A stretch of DNA of 64,000 nucleotides from Actinomadura alba (GTDB taxonomy: Bacteria > Actinomycetota > Actinomycetes > Streptosporangiales > Streptosporangiaceae). Location: positions 124,001 to 188,000 of the forward strand of contig NZ_JABVEC010000002.1 of NCBI RefSeq assembly GCF_014323705.1, read 5' to 3'. Made by a program: the position numbers and the translations under genes. The notes below the pieces were generated by a model. That model was not told where the DNA came from and did not search any database. It saw only the letters and a list, made by a program, of their open reading frames with translations. The number at the start of each line of letters is the position of its first letter. Position 1 is the stretch's first letter. Of this stretch, positions 1-10,520 are shown in pieces.

Positions 1-1
1 G

Positions 2-958
2 CAGATCCACGTCAAGGCGTCCAAGGGCATCCACCTGGTGGTGCCCCGCGACCGCATCCACTCCTCGACCGGGATCATCCTGCGCACCGAGAAGTCGGTG
101 CTCTTCGTGATCCCCTGGGGCCGGCACTGGATCGTCGGTACGACCGACACCGCCTGGGACCTCGACAAGGCGCACCCTGCCGCGTCGAAGGTGGACATCG
201 ACTATGTCCTCGAGCACGTCAACGCGGTGCTCAACACCCCGCTGACCCACGACGACGTCGAGGGCGTCTACGCCGGCCTCCGGCCGCTGCTGTCCGGCGA
301 GTCGGACGAGACCTCCAGGCTGTCCCGTGAGCACGTGGTCGCGCACCCCGTACCCGGCCTGGTGATCATCGCGGGCGGCAAGTTCACGACCTACCGGGTG
401 ATGGCGAAGGACGCCGTCGACGCGGTGGCGCACGGGCTCGACGGGCGGGTCGCTGAGTCGTGCACCGACCGCATCACGCTCGTCGGCGGTGAGGGCTACC
501 AGGCGCTCTGGAACTTCAGGTACCGGCTGGCGCAGAAGTCCGGGGTGCATGTCGCCCGGATCGAGCACCTGCTCCACCGGTACGGCACCCTGATCGAGGA
601 CCTGCTCGACCTCATCCGCGAGCGGCCCGATCTCGGTGAGCCGCTGGCCGGCGCCGACGACTACCTGCGCGCCGAGATCGTCTACGCGGCCACGCACGAG
701 GGCGCGCGGCACCTCAACGACGTCCTCGCGCGGCGCACCCGCATCTCCATCGAGACGTGGGACCGCGGCGTCGGGGTCGCCGAGGAGGCGGCGGAGCTGC
801 TCGCGCCGGTGCTCGGCTGGACGAAGGACCAGAAGGACCGCGAGATCGAGTACTACCACAAGCGCGTCGAGGCCGAACGCGACTCACAGGCCCAGGACGG
901 CGACCAGGAGGCCGACGCCCGCCGCCGCGGCGCCCCGGACATCGTCCCGACGCCCTGA
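2..958 (+). CDS. glpD: Glycerol-3-phosphate dehydrogenase, C-terminal part (5' end outside the window)
   Basis: The reading frame is open from the first bases and ends at TGA 956-958, so about 318 C-terminal codons are present of a family usually 500-580 residues long. GlpD is an FAD enzyme at the membrane that oxidises sn-glycerol 3-phosphate to dihydroxyacetone phosphate and passes electrons to quinone. Recognisable family segments are KGIHLVVPRDRI near the left edge, VIPWGRHWIVGTTDT, and GGKFTTYR around codon 125, the last part of the FAD fold. The remainder matches the helical C-terminal domain (RYGTLIEDLLDLI, RAEIVYAATHEGARHLNDVL). The tail (about 20 residues, Asp/Arg/Gln rich) looks disordered. 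Only 9 bases separate its stop from the convergent gene. The identification is firm; the N-terminal Rossmann motif cannot be checked here. Confidence 0.95.
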   Translation, partial: QIHVKASKGIHLVVPRDRIHSSTGIILRTEKSVLFVIPWGRHWIVGTTDTAWDLDKAHPAASKVDIDYVLEHVNAVLNTPLTHDDVEGVYAGLRPLLSGESDETSRLSREHVVAHPVPGLVIIAGGKFTTYRVMAKDAVDAVAHGLDGRVAESCTDRITLVGGEGYQALWNFRYRLAQKSGVHVARIEHLLHRYGTLIEDLLDLIRERPDLGEPLAGADDYLRAEIVYAATHEGARHLNDVLARRTRISIETWDRGVGVAEEAAELLAPVLGWTKDQKDREIEYYHKRVEAERDSQAQDGDQEADARRRGAPDIVPTP

Positions 959-967
959 GTTACCGGT

Positions 968-1711
968 TCAGCGAGCCCGGTACGCCGCGTCGAGCACCTC
1001 GCGGTCGGGCTCCGGCAGGCGGCGTACGGCCTCGCGGAACGTCACCCCGGAGATCACCGGGATCCGCTCGGCCACCCATGCCCGCACCCAGGCGGGATCG
1101 CGCTTCGAGAGCTCCCTGAGCACCCAGCCGAGGGCCTTGCGGATGAAGAACTCCCGTTCGCCGATCATCATGTCGCCGTACCGCGACAGGCGCGCCAGAT
1201 CGGCGTCGCCCGTGCGGATGCCCGGCAGTAGCGCGAGCAGGGCCGTACGCCGTATCCAGAAGCACGGATCGGCCGCCCACCGGTCGAGGGCGGTGACCTG
1301 CGCTGGAGTCCGCAGGACGAGCGCTCCCGCCACCTTGTCGGCGAGCGCGTCGACGTACACCCAGCTGCGGGAGTCGCGCACGAGCCGTTCCACCACCCGC
1401 AGGTCGGCGGGTTCGAGCAGCCGGACCCGGCGGATCAGGACCTCGATCGCGGCCACCCGCAGCTCGTGCACCGGCGTACCGTCCTCGGCCGCCGTCCAGA
1501 GCGGCTCGGCCAGCGCGAGGATCCCGGCCCGATCCTGCTGTGCCCGCGCGGCCGCCACCGCGACCTTGCGTATGGCGGGCACGGGTACCCCGATGTGCGC
1601 GAGGTCGCTCTTCAGATAGCGCTTCTCCTGTACGGCCCGCACCGGATCCGCCTGAGCGCGGAGCTCTGCCTCGACGCGTTCGAGCACGACCGCGACCTGC
1701 GTGGGAGTCAT
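968..1711 (-). CDS. AlkD-like DNA alkylation repair protein
   Basis: The 247-residue product is an all-helical HEAT-repeat-like protein of the DNA alkylation repair (AlkC/AlkD) family, monofunctional DNA glycosylases that excise cationic N3- and N7-alkylpurines. Active-site residues known from Bacillus AlkD have plausible counterparts: W117 and D121 in SWVYVDALADK (catalytic Asp), the Arg pair in FWIRRTALLALL (154-155), and W196 in FFIRKALGWVLRELSKRDP. The length fits the family (about 230-250). The ATG at 1711 overlaps the stop of the upstream GMC oxidoreductase as ATGA, so the two are translationally coupled and this is the last gene of the gabD2 operon. Activity is inferred from family membership. 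The link to the redox genes may be operon convenience rather than a shared pathway. Confidence 0.85.
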   Translation of the reverse strand: MTPTQVAVVLERVEAELRAQADPVRAVQEKRYLKSDLAHIGVPVPAIRKVAVAAARAQQDRAGILALAEPLWTAAEDGTPVHELRVAAIEVLIRRVRLLEPADLRVVERLVRDSRSWVYVDALADKVAGALVLRTPAQVTALDRWAADPCFWIRRTALLALLPGIRTGDADLARLSRYGDMMIGEREFFIRKALGWVLRELSKRDPAWVRAWVAERIPVISGVTFREAVRRLPEPDREVLDAAYRAR

Positions 1712-3471
1712 GTCACGGCGGTGCCGTCGGGCCGGCCCACTTCCAGGCGAAGGGCGCCCTGGGCGGTGGCCGGCACCACCGGGTGGGCCGGGACGACCGG
1801 CGGGAGCCGCCGGTAGGCGGAGCCGAGCGGCGGGCGCGGGTCGGTCTGGCCCCGGTTCGGCCACAGCGACATCGCGCGTTCCGCCTGCGCCGTGATGGTC
1901 AGCGACGGGTTCACGCCGAGGTTCGCCGACACCGCCGAGCCGTCGACGACGTGCAGTCCGCCGTGCCCGTAGACCCGGTGGTAGGGGTCGATCACACCCT
2001 CGTCGGCCGACGCGCCGATGGCGCAGCCGCCGATGAAGTGCGCGGTCATCGGGATGTCGAAGAGATCCAGCCACGTGCCGCCGGCGATGCCGCCGGTCTC
2101 CTCGGCGAGCAGCCGGGTCGCCTCGTGTCCCTCCGGGATCCAGATCGGGTTGGGCTCGCCGTGCCCGCGGCCGGCCCGGATTCCCCAGCCGAGCAGACCC
2201 CTGCGCGGCCGGATGGTGATCGAGTTGTCCCGCACCTGCATGACCAGCGCGATGACCGTGCGCTCGGACCAGCCCCGGACGTTGACCAGCCGCAACAGTT
2301 CCCATGGACGGGTGACGGCGCGACCGAGGAACCTGACCCAGCGGGGCGCCGACCTGCCGCCGTCGGCGCTCGGGCCGTCGATCAGCACCGACCGGACCAG
2401 CGCCATGGCGTTCGACCCGCGGCCGTACCGCACCGGCTCGATGTGGGTGTCGTCGGTCGGATGGAACGACGAGGTGATCGCCAGCCCGCGCGAGTGGTCA
2501 TCACCCTTGCGTCTCGACCGCTCCGCCCCGAGCAACGCCTCGGAGTTGGTCCGGGTCAACGCTCCCAGCCGGTCCGACAGCCCGGGCAGCCGGCCCTTGG
2601 CCTTCATCGTGTGCAACAGCCTCTGCGTGCCGTACGTCCCGGCGGCGAACACGACCTGCTCGGCGGTCAGCGTACGGCGACGCCGCAGCGGCGACGCCGT
2701 ACGGACCACCTCCACCTCGTACCCGCCCGCCTCCAGCGGGCGAACCGAGGTGACCCGGGTCATCGGCAGCACCTCGGCGCCGGCTCGCTCGGCCAGGTAG
2801 AGGTAGTTCTCCGTCAGCATGTTCTTGGCGCCGTACCGGCATCCGGTCATGCACGCGCCGCATTCCACACAGCCGCGCCGCCGCGGCCCGGCGCCGCCGA
2901 AGTACGGATCGGGCGTCTCCTCGCCGGGACCCCGGCCGAAATGCACCCCCACCGGGGTGAGGGTAAAGGTGTCGCCCCGGCCCATCCGGCCCGCGATCCG
3001 CTCGATGGCCCGGTCGGCCGGGGTGGTGGTCGGATTCCGCACGACCCCGAGCATCCGCTTGGCCTGGTCGTAGTAGGGGGCCAGTTCGGCCCGCCAGTCG
3101 GTGATGTGCCGCCACTGAGGATCGTCGAAGAACGGCTGGAGCGGTTCGTACAGCGTGTTGGCGTAGACCAGCGACCCGCCGCCGACCCCCGCGCCCGCCA
3201 GCACCATGACCCTGCTGCCCCTGTCGCCGCGCACCAGGTGCAGCCGCTGGATGCCGGTCAGGCCGAGCCCCGGCGCCCACACGTAGCGGGACGCCCGCCA
3301 GGACGTCTTTGGCAGGTCCCGGTGGCGCTCCGCGGGCCCGCCGTCGGGGGAGTCGAACCGGCGGCCCGCCTCGATCACCCCGACCCGGTAGCCCTTCTCG
3401 GTCAGCCGCAACGCCGAGACGCTCCCACCGAATCCGGAACCGATGACGAGCACGTCGAAATCAGTGGTCAC
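1708..3471 (-). CDS. GMC-family FAD oxidoreductase, cholesterol oxidase (ChoD)-like
   Basis: The 587-residue protein opens with an FAD-binding dinucleotide fold (GSGFGG, residues 11-16, then a Glu in IEAGRRF) and carries the second GMC signature GAGVGGGSLVYANTLYEP. A Cys cluster, CVECGACMTGCRYGAKN, in the middle is typical of the ChoD branch of actinobacterial GMC proteins and resembles a metal or Fe-S ligand set. The C-terminal block HFIGGCAIGAS...GLHVVDGSAVSANLGVNPS supplies the usual active-site His and the FAD-closing segment. The probable reaction is FAD-dependent oxidation of a hydroxyl group on a sterol-like or other bulky alcohol; the substrate cannot be read from sequence. It lies 4 bases after gabD2 and overlaps the AlkD-like gene as ATGA, so it is the middle gene of a three-gene operon. 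Confidence 0.85.
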   Translation of the reverse strand: MTTDFDVLVIGSGFGGSVSALRLTEKGYRVGVIEAGRRFDSPDGGPAERHRDLPKTSWRASRYVWAPGLGLTGIQRLHLVRGDRGSRVMVLAGAGVGGGSLVYANTLYEPLQPFFDDPQWRHITDWRAELAPYYDQAKRMLGVVRNPTTTPADRAIERIAGRMGRGDTFTLTPVGVHFGRGPGEETPDPYFGGAGPRRRGCVECGACMTGCRYGAKNMLTENYLYLAERAGAEVLPMTRVTSVRPLEAGGYEVEVVRTASPLRRRRTLTAEQVVFAAGTYGTQRLLHTMKAKGRLPGLSDRLGALTRTNSEALLGAERSRRKGDDHSRGLAITSSFHPTDDTHIEPVRYGRGSNAMALVRSVLIDGPSADGGRSAPRWVRFLGRAVTRPWELLRLVNVRGWSERTVIALVMQVRDNSITIRPRRGLLGWGIRAGRGHGEPNPIWIPEGHEATRLLAEETGGIAGGTWLDLFDIPMTAHFIGGCAIGASADEGVIDPYHRVYGHGGLHVVDGSAVSANLGVNPSLTITAQAERAMSLWPNRGQTDPRPPLGSAYRRLPPVVPAHPVVPATAQGALRLEVGRPDGTAVT

Positions 3472-3475
3472 GCGA

Positions 3476-5068
3476 TCACCTGAGGCGCATGCGCTTCGCG
3501 GTCTTGACCCAGCCGGCCACGAGCGACGAATAGCGCTCGAACGACATGCCGCCGGGCGGCGCGAGGCCCATGACGTGCTGGCTGGCGATCGTCTGCGGCT
3601 CGGTGTACTTCAGCATGCCCTCGGCGCCGTGCCTGCGGCCGACCCCGGACTGCTTCATCCCGCCCATCGGGGCGTCGTGCGAGCCGTACGCCGCGCCGTA
3701 GCCCTCGTTGACGTTCACCGTGCCGGCCTGGATCCGGGCGCCGATCCGGCGGCCGCGGGCCGCGTCACGGGTCCAGACCGAGGCGTTCAGCCCGTACGTC
3801 GTGTCGTTCGCCAGCGCGACGGCCTCGTCCTCGTGGGTGAACTTGTAGACGCTGACCACCGGGCCGAACGTCTCGCCACCGCACAGGTCCATGTCCGCCG
3901 TGACGCCGGTGAGCACGGTGGGCTCGTAGAACAGCGGCCCCAGATCGGGGCGCGCCTTGCCGCCGGTCAGGACGTTCGCGCCCTTCTCCCTGGCCTGCTC
4001 TACGTGCCGGGTGACGGTCTCGAGCTGACGCTGGTGCGTCAGTGAGCCCATGTCGGCGTCGAAGGTACGGTCGGCGCCGAGCTTCATCGCGCCCACCCGG
4101 TGGACGAACTTGCCGACGAAGTCGTCGTGCACCTTCGCGTGGACGTAGAGCCGCTCGATGGAGATGCACAGCTGGCCGGCGTTGGTGAAGCAGGCCCGGA
4201 CCGCGCCCTCGGCGGCCTTGTCGAGGTCGGCGTCCTCGAGCACCAGCATCGGGTTCTTGCCGCCGAGCTCCAGCGAGCAGCCGATGAGCCGGTGCCCCGC
4301 CTTCTCGGCGATCGCCCGGCCACCGCGGGTCGAACCGGTGAACGCCACGTAGTCGGCGCCCTCGATGAGCGGGTCGCCGATCTCGGCGGGGTCGCCGACG
4401 ACCACCTGCCAGAGGTCTTCGGGCAGGCCCAGCTCGTGCAGGAGATCCACCGCCCAGAGGGTGGACAGGCAGGTCTGGGTGTCTGGTTTGTGCACGACAG
4501 CGTTGCCCGCGATGAGCGCCGGGACGATGTCGGTGACGCCCAGGCTGAGGGGGTAGTTCCAGGGCGAGATCAGGCCGACGACGCCCTTGGGCCGGCGGAG
4601 CTCGTAGGCGCGGGTGAGCCCGGGGATGATGCCCTGGCGGCGGCGCGCTTTCAGCAGCCGCGACGCGCGCCTCGCGTAGTAGAGCGAGCACAGCGCGACG
4701 TCGAGTACCTCTTCGAAGGCGTGCTTGCGCGCCTTGCCGGTCTCGAGCTGCACGATGTCGAGGATCTCCGTGCGCCGGTCGACGATCGCGTCGACCAGTC
4801 TCAGGAACGGCTCGGTTCGCTCCCGCACCGGGCGGGCCGCCCACGCCGCCTGTGCCGTGCGCGCCCGCTCGTAGGCCTGCCGTACGTCGGCGGCGGCCGA
4901 TGTACGGAACTCGGCGAGGGGCTCGCCGGTGAACGGTGCCGTGATGGTGGTCGTGCCTCCGCCGCTGGAGGCGATGCGCGATGCGAGCCGCTCGATCCGG
5001 TCGGTCGCCGGTGCCTGCTCCTGGACCCTCGGGGTTCCCATGGGGCGAGGGTACGACCGGTCGGCCAC
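3476..5068 (-). CDS. gabD2: Succinic semialdehyde dehydrogenase (NADP+), GabD2-like
   Basis: The 530-residue protein belongs to the aldehyde dehydrogenase superfamily and oxidises succinate semialdehyde, or a related aldehyde, to the acid. Catalytic residues are visible, numbered from GTG 5068: N171 in SPWNYPLSLG, general base E267 in LELGGKNPM, and nucleophile C301 in NAGQLCISIERLYV, which is the pattern of GabD2-type enzymes. The start is uncertain: GTG 5068 gives MADRSYPRP, while ATG 5041 gives MGTPRVQEQ (521 residues). Neither has a clear Shine-Dalgarno sequence. It is the first gene of the minus-strand operon that continues into the GMC oxidoreductase and AlkD-like genes. Two palindromes just upstream (5076-5087 and 5092-5106) suggest repression by a dimeric regulator. 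The exact aldehyde is inferred from homology. Confidence 0.88.
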   Translation of the reverse strand: MADRSYPRPMGTPRVQEQAPATDRIERLASRIASSGGGTTTITAPFTGEPLAEFRTSAAADVRQAYERARTAQAAWAARPVRERTEPFLRLVDAIVDRRTEILDIVQLETGKARKHAFEEVLDVALCSLYYARRASRLLKARRRQGIIPGLTRAYELRRPKGVVGLISPWNYPLSLGVTDIVPALIAGNAVVHKPDTQTCLSTLWAVDLLHELGLPEDLWQVVVGDPAEIGDPLIEGADYVAFTGSTRGGRAIAEKAGHRLIGCSLELGGKNPMLVLEDADLDKAAEGAVRACFTNAGQLCISIERLYVHAKVHDDFVGKFVHRVGAMKLGADRTFDADMGSLTHQRQLETVTRHVEQAREKGANVLTGGKARPDLGPLFYEPTVLTGVTADMDLCGGETFGPVVSVYKFTHEDEAVALANDTTYGLNASVWTRDAARGRRIGARIQAGTVNVNEGYGAAYGSHDAPMGGMKQSGVGRRHGAEGMLKYTEPQTIASQHVMGLAPPGGMSFERYSSLVAGWVKTAKRMRLR

Positions 5069-5075
5069 GATTCGC

Positions 5076-5087
5076 TACCAGTTGGTA
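5076..5087. promoter_or_regulatory. Palindrome TACCA-gt-TGGTA upstream of gabD2 (candidate operator)
   Basis: There is a perfect 5-bp inverted repeat with a 2-base centre, 8 bases upstream of the gabD2 GTG at 5068. An overlapping GGTAACC continues the symmetry. The form resembles operators of TetR-type repressors of lipid or aldehyde genes, but no TetR gene is adjacent, so the regulator is unknown. Confidence 0.45.
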
Positions 5088-5091
5088 ACCA

Positions 5092-5106
5092 ATCACTTGC
5101 AGTGAT
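5092..5106. promoter_or_regulatory. Palindrome ATCACT-tgc-AGTGAT upstream of gabD2 (candidate operator)
   Basis: This is a perfect 6-bp inverted repeat with a 3-base spacer. Its centre is about 17-18 bp from that of the neighbouring TACCA palindrome. It sits where the gabD2 promoter would lie and also upstream of nothing on the plus strand, so it most likely acts on gabD2. Confidence 0.4.
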
Positions 5107-5169
5107 CCACATCTCAGGTACGCGGGCACCGGCCGTCACTGCCGGGCAACGGACCGGGAGCGGGCCGGC

Positions 5170-6129
5170 TCAGGAACGGTAGACGCCCCAGATCTTGCGC
5201 ATGCGCTCGCCCTGACCGATCGAGAACTGGTTCATGCAGTTGTCGCGTGAGTAGTCCATGAAGTTGTGAATCGGATCGACGCCCGCGGCCGGGCAGGTGT
5301 CCCGGCCGGCGGCGGGGCAGCCGTTCGACGGTTCCCGCTCGTCGGGCGTGTCCGCCACCGTGTCGCCGGGGCTCTCGCAGCCGTTCTGGAAGGTGTGGTA
5401 CAGGCCCAGCCAGTGCCCGACCTCGTGCGTCGCCGTGTAGCCCCGGTCGAAGTTGACGCTCGCCCCGCCGGGCAGGCTGCCGATGTGCACCACGACCCCG
5501 TCCATGGTCGGGTTCGCGGCGTACTGCCAGGGGAAGGTGGACCAGCCGAGCAACTGGTCGCCGAGGTTGGCGGTGTAGAGGTTCAGAGCTTCACCGCCGC
5601 CCTGGTGCAACTTCGTCTTGATCGCCCTCTCGTGCTCCTCGGGCTTGCCGTACCAGGACTGGTCGTCGGTTCGGGTGATGCCCTTGAGCGAGAAGCTGAA
5701 GCCGGTGTCGGCGCCGCCCATCTTCCCGCCGTAGGTGGAGTTCAGCACCGCGATCTGTTCGTTGATGGTCGCGTCGGGCAGGTTGCCCTTCGCGCCGAAG
5801 TGCAGGATGTGCACGTACACCGGGATCACGTGGGTCGCCGCGGAGGTGTTCATCTTGGCCTGCTTGCGCGCCAGGAGGTTGCTGAGCTGCCGTTCCACCT
5901 GCGCGACCTGGGCCGGGGTCAGCTCGGCGCGGTCGCGGCCGCCGTGGCCGTCATGGACGCCGGCGGGCGCCGGGGCGCCGCGCCCGATCCCCCGGGCGCT
6001 CCGCCGGCACACGTCCTCTCGGCCGGCGGGCGCGGACGCCGCCGGCGCGGTGCCGGTGACTACGGCGGGAACGGCCGGTGGTACGGCCGAAAGGACACCG
6101 GCCACGGCGAGCAGACCTGCGCGTTTCAA
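5170..6129 (-). CDS. Secreted zinc metalloprotease, M43 (pappalysin-like) family
   Basis: The zinc site [11 protein letters not shown] (H235, E236, H239, H245 from the chosen start) followed by a Met-turn (M291 in [12 protein letters not shown]) is the metzincin pattern of the M43 cytophagalysin/pappalysin family. Cys residues in the C-terminal half (250-300) probably form disulfides outside the cell. A TTG at 6129, with GGAG 6 bases upstream, gives a short charged N-terminus (MKRAG) and a hydrophobic Sec signal peptide ending near APAASA. An alternative ATG at 6174 would add 15 residues and lengthen the n-region. A propeptide-like segment (about residues 35-95) precedes the catalytic domain, which ends the 319-residue protein. 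It stands alone, divergent from guaA. Substrates are unknown. Confidence 0.85.
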   Translation of the reverse strand: MKRAGLLAVAGVLSAVPPAVPAVVTGTAPAASAPAGREDVCRRSARGIGRGAPAPAGVHDGHGGRDRAELTPAQVAQVERQLSNLLARKQAKMNTSAATHVIPVYVHILHFGAKGNLPDATINEQIAVLNSTYGGKMGGADTGFSFSLKGITRTDDQSWYGKPEEHERAIKTKLHQGGGEALNLYTANLGDQLLGWSTFPWQYAANPTMDGVVVHIGSLPGGASVNFDRGYTATHEVGHWLGLYHTFQNGCESPGDTVADTPDEREPSNGCPAAGRDTCPAAGVDPIHNFMDYSRDNCMNQFSIGQGERMRKIWGVYRS

Positions 6130-6346
6130 AAGAGACTCCAAAGGGAGTGGGGGTCTCCACAGGTACCAGATCATTACACAGTGCGACCGACTCGTCACTA
6201 ATTTGGGAGGGTGGCGCGAAGTCGGGCGTCTCCGGAGTGGTCCGGGCCTGGTGACGACCTGCCACATGGGTAGGGGATCGATGCGTAAGCGCAGGCAGTG
6301 GCCTTTAGACTGGACGATCGCCCCGTATCTCCGAAAGGCATACTCG

Positions 6347-7912
<1,566 letters not shown>

Positions 7913-8003
7913 CCTCTCGGGCCGTGTGAACGGATCCGCCGTCTGGCGGCTCGGCGGCCGATGGCCATAAGGTCGTACAAGGAGCTTACGGGAGGCATCA
8001 GTC

Positions 8004-8747
8004 ATGGAGCTCGAGCACGAGTTCACCGTTCCGGTTCCGGTGGATCGGGCGTGGCCGACACTGCTGGACGTGGAGCGGGTGGCACCGTGCGTGCCAGGGG
8101 CAACGCTCGACTCGATCGACGGGGACGAGTTCAACGGCCGGCTCAAGGTGAGACTGGGCGCGATGACCATCACCTATCGGGGCACCGCGCGCATCGTCAA
8201 GGCCGACGAGTCGGCCCATGTCGTCACGATCGAGGGCACCGGCAAAGAGGCCCGCGGGTCCGGCACGGCGTCCGTCGCCGTGCGGGCCGAGCTGCGCCCC
8301 GAGACCGGCGACGAGACGGCGGGCGAGTCCACCCGGGTGACGGTCCACACCAAGCTCGACGTGACCGGCCGTCCGGCCCAGTTCGGCCGCAACATGCTGT
8401 CGGAGGTCGGCGGCAAGCTCATCGCCCGGTTCGCCAAGGCCCTCGCGGACGAACTCGCGGCATCGCCCCAGGGTGCCGCGGCCCCCCGGGATGCCGCGGC
8501 CCCCGCGCCCGAGGTCCCGGTGTCCGAGGCGCCGGTGTCCAAGGCTCAGGCGCCCGAGGCTGAGGCCGCCGCGCAGGTACCGGTGGCCCCCGCTCCGCCG
8601 GTGAGGCGCAGCGAGGAGGCGATCGACCTGCTCGAGGTGGCGGGCCCCTCGGTGGCCAAGCGCGTCGCGCCGGTCGCCGCCGGCGTCATCGCCGTACTCA
8701 CCGTCTGGCGGGTGTTCCGTCGCCGGCGGGGGCGTCACCACCGCTGA
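8004..8747 (+). CDS. CoxG-like SRPBCC-domain protein with C-terminal membrane anchor
   Basis: Residues 1-150 form an SRPBCC/CoxG domain (ELEHEFTVPVPVDRAWPTL, CVPGATLDSIDGDEFNG, GAMTITYRGTARI). In carboxydotrophs CoxG helps tether CO dehydrogenase to the membrane. Here the domain is followed by a Pro/Ala/Val-rich linker (about 155-200) and a C-terminal hydrophobic helix (VAPVAAGVIAVLTVW) capped by Arg/Lys/His, a plausible single membrane anchor. An AGGAGCTTACGGGAGG-type ribosome site precedes the ATG. The coxSLM operon lies 4-8 kb away on the other strand, so a functional link is possible but is not shown by operon structure. A general ligand-binding role is the alternative. Confidence 0.8.
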   Translation: MELEHEFTVPVPVDRAWPTLLDVERVAPCVPGATLDSIDGDEFNGRLKVRLGAMTITYRGTARIVKADESAHVVTIEGTGKEARGSGTASVAVRAELRPETGDETAGESTRVTVHTKLDVTGRPAQFGRNMLSEVGGKLIARFAKALADELAASPQGAAAPRDAAAPAPEVPVSEAPVSKAQAPEAEAAAQVPVAPAPPVRRSEEAIDLLEVAGPSVAKRVAPVAAGVIAVLTVWRVFRRRRGRHHR

Positions 8748-8943
8748 CCGCGCCGGGGGTACCGAGGGCCGTCGGCTCTGAACCTTTACCGCTTGATCAC
8801 CACGAAAGCGGTGAGGTCATGCCCTGATGTGGGCAGATCTCTGGAAACGAGCTGCGGCCGATCTTGGATTCTCCGACGATCCGCCTGCTCTTTTCGTCCT
8901 CGACCGGTGGAGCCGCCCAGGCCAGGGACCAATGGAGATCGGC

Positions 8944-10419
8944 ATGTCCCATGGGATGGGCCGCGGCTCCCGGCGCAACCTCGGGCTGCTCGGGTTGGTC
9001 GCCGCCGGATACGCGCTGGCGCAGCTCGTCCTCGGCATGCACCGCGTGTTCCTCGGCTGGGATGAGATCCTCTACGTCACGCAGTTCTCCCGTGACGTAC
9101 CGCCGGGCTTCATGGACGCGCCCCGCGCCTGGGGCGTCCCGCTCATCGTGGCCCCGGTGGCCGCCATGGACGCCTCCACGGCGCTGGTGCGCGGCTATGT
9201 GATCGCGTTGTCGAGCCTCGGTGTCTTCTTCGCGTTCTGGTCGTGGCTGCGGCTGCGCGACACCGGGACGGTACCGCTCGCGGCACTCCTGCTGTGCACG
9301 TTGTGGGTGTCGGTCTTCTACGGCAACGCGGCCATGCCCAACATGTTCACCGCGTTGTGCGCCGTCGCGGCGGTCGCGCTCTTCGTCCGGGCGGGCCGGG
9401 CCGCCGAGGGTGCGGAGGCGAGATCCCGGCCGCCCGTGCGGGTGCTCGCCGGGCTGATGGCGGTGTTCGGCGTCATGTCCGCGGTGCGGCCCGTCGACAC
9501 CGTGTGGATCGCCCTCCCGTTGCTCCTCACGGCATTTCCGCGTCGTCACGGGCGGATGCCCGTGCTTGGCGCGATCATCGCCGGGAGCGCGATCGGCTGG
9601 ATCCCGTGGATCATCGAGGCCCAAGTGCGCTTCGGGGGTCTGCTGCCGAGGATCGCGCAGATCGCTCGGTGGAACGGCGACGGGCTGCACGTGCAGGTCG
9701 TACGCCATCTGCAGAGTTTCGGCACCGGCACGCTCCTCTGCACGTCGGCCGACGGCACCTGCGGCCGGGTCACCCTCGGCGCCGGGCTGGTCTGGCTCGT
9801 GCTGACGGCTTTCGCGGTGGTCGGGCTGCTGGCGTTGCGCGGCTCCGCGGGGCGGCCCGCGGCCCTGATCGCCGTCACGGTGGCGCTGGCCAACGCCGTT
9901 CCGTACTTCTTCTTCACCCATCTCGCCAACCCGCGCTTTCTGCTGCCCACCTACGCGCTCCTGGCGCTGCCGGCGGCGGAGGGCCTGCGATGGCTGTCGC
10001 GACGGCGGCGCCCGGGCGGCCCGGCCGCCGCGGCGGGGATCGTGACGTCGGTGGCGGTCACCCAGCTCACGATGGCTCATGGCGTGGCCCTCGAGTTGCG
10101 CGAGACGCGCCGCGAGGGGATCCAGCAGGCCCACGCGATCACCCGGCTGCCGGTTCGGCGGCCGTGTGTCATCTACGGCACCAACGCGGCGCAGATCGCC
10201 TACCTCACGCAGTGCCGCTACTGGCGGCGCTATGTCCACGGGGTGCCGCGCCGAGCCGCCACCCGTGAGATCGAGCCGATCCTCGACCGGATGCGGGCGC
10301 GTGGCCTCCACGTCGTGGTGGTCACCCGGAGCAGGAGAAGCCGTGACTTCCCGGCCGGCTGGCGGCACGTGCGCCTGCGTCCCGACCGCGGCTGGCACGC
10401 CCATCTTCCGCCCCCGTGA
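8944..10419 (+). CDS. Membrane glycosyltransferase, GT-C fold (ArnT/PMT-like)
   Basis: The 491-residue polytopic protein has roughly ten hydrophobic segments. After the first one, the luminal loop reads HRVFLGWDEILYVTQ, and its Asp-Glu fits the catalytic acid loop of GT-C enzymes that use polyprenyl-phosphate sugars. The last 100 residues form a soluble C-terminal domain. ATG 8944 is preferred because GGAG lies 6 bases upstream. In-frame starts at 8827 and 8932 would add a polar extension without a membrane segment. It is followed by a methyltransferase and a convergent CDP-alcohol phosphatidyltransferase, hinting at assembly of a cell-envelope lipid or glycan. Donor and acceptor are unknown. 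Confidence 0.75.
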   Translation: MSHGMGRGSRRNLGLLGLVAAGYALAQLVLGMHRVFLGWDEILYVTQFSRDVPPGFMDAPRAWGVPLIVAPVAAMDASTALVRGYVIALSSLGVFFAFWSWLRLRDTGTVPLAALLLCTLWVSVFYGNAAMPNMFTALCAVAAVALFVRAGRAAEGAEARSRPPVRVLAGLMAVFGVMSAVRPVDTVWIALPLLLTAFPRRHGRMPVLGAIIAGSAIGWIPWIIEAQVRFGGLLPRIAQIARWNGDGLHVQVVRHLQSFGTGTLLCTSADGTCGRVTLGAGLVWLVLTAFAVVGLLALRGSAGRPAALIAVTVALANAVPYFFFTHLANPRFLLPTYALLALPAAEGLRWLSRRRRPGGPAAAAGIVTSVAVTQLTMAHGVALELRETRREGIQQAHAITRLPVRRPCVIYGTNAAQIAYLTQCRYWRRYVHGVPRRAATREIEPILDRMRARGLHVVVVTRSRRSRDFPAGWRHVRLRPDRGWHAHLPPP

Positions 10420-10520
10420 CCGCGGTGGGAATCCGGCGATCGGCCCCGGCGATCCTCGCGGGCGCGGCACTGCCCGAACGCGTACGGTAACGCGTAGTCA
10501 CATTCGGTGGCCATCGGGGG

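Noticed and set aside
5076..5106. A KstR or KstR2 site controlling the cholesterol-oxidase-like operon.
   Set aside because: The palindromes do not match the known KstR (AAC-N2-GTT type) or KstR2 (CAAG-N2-CTTG type) consensus.
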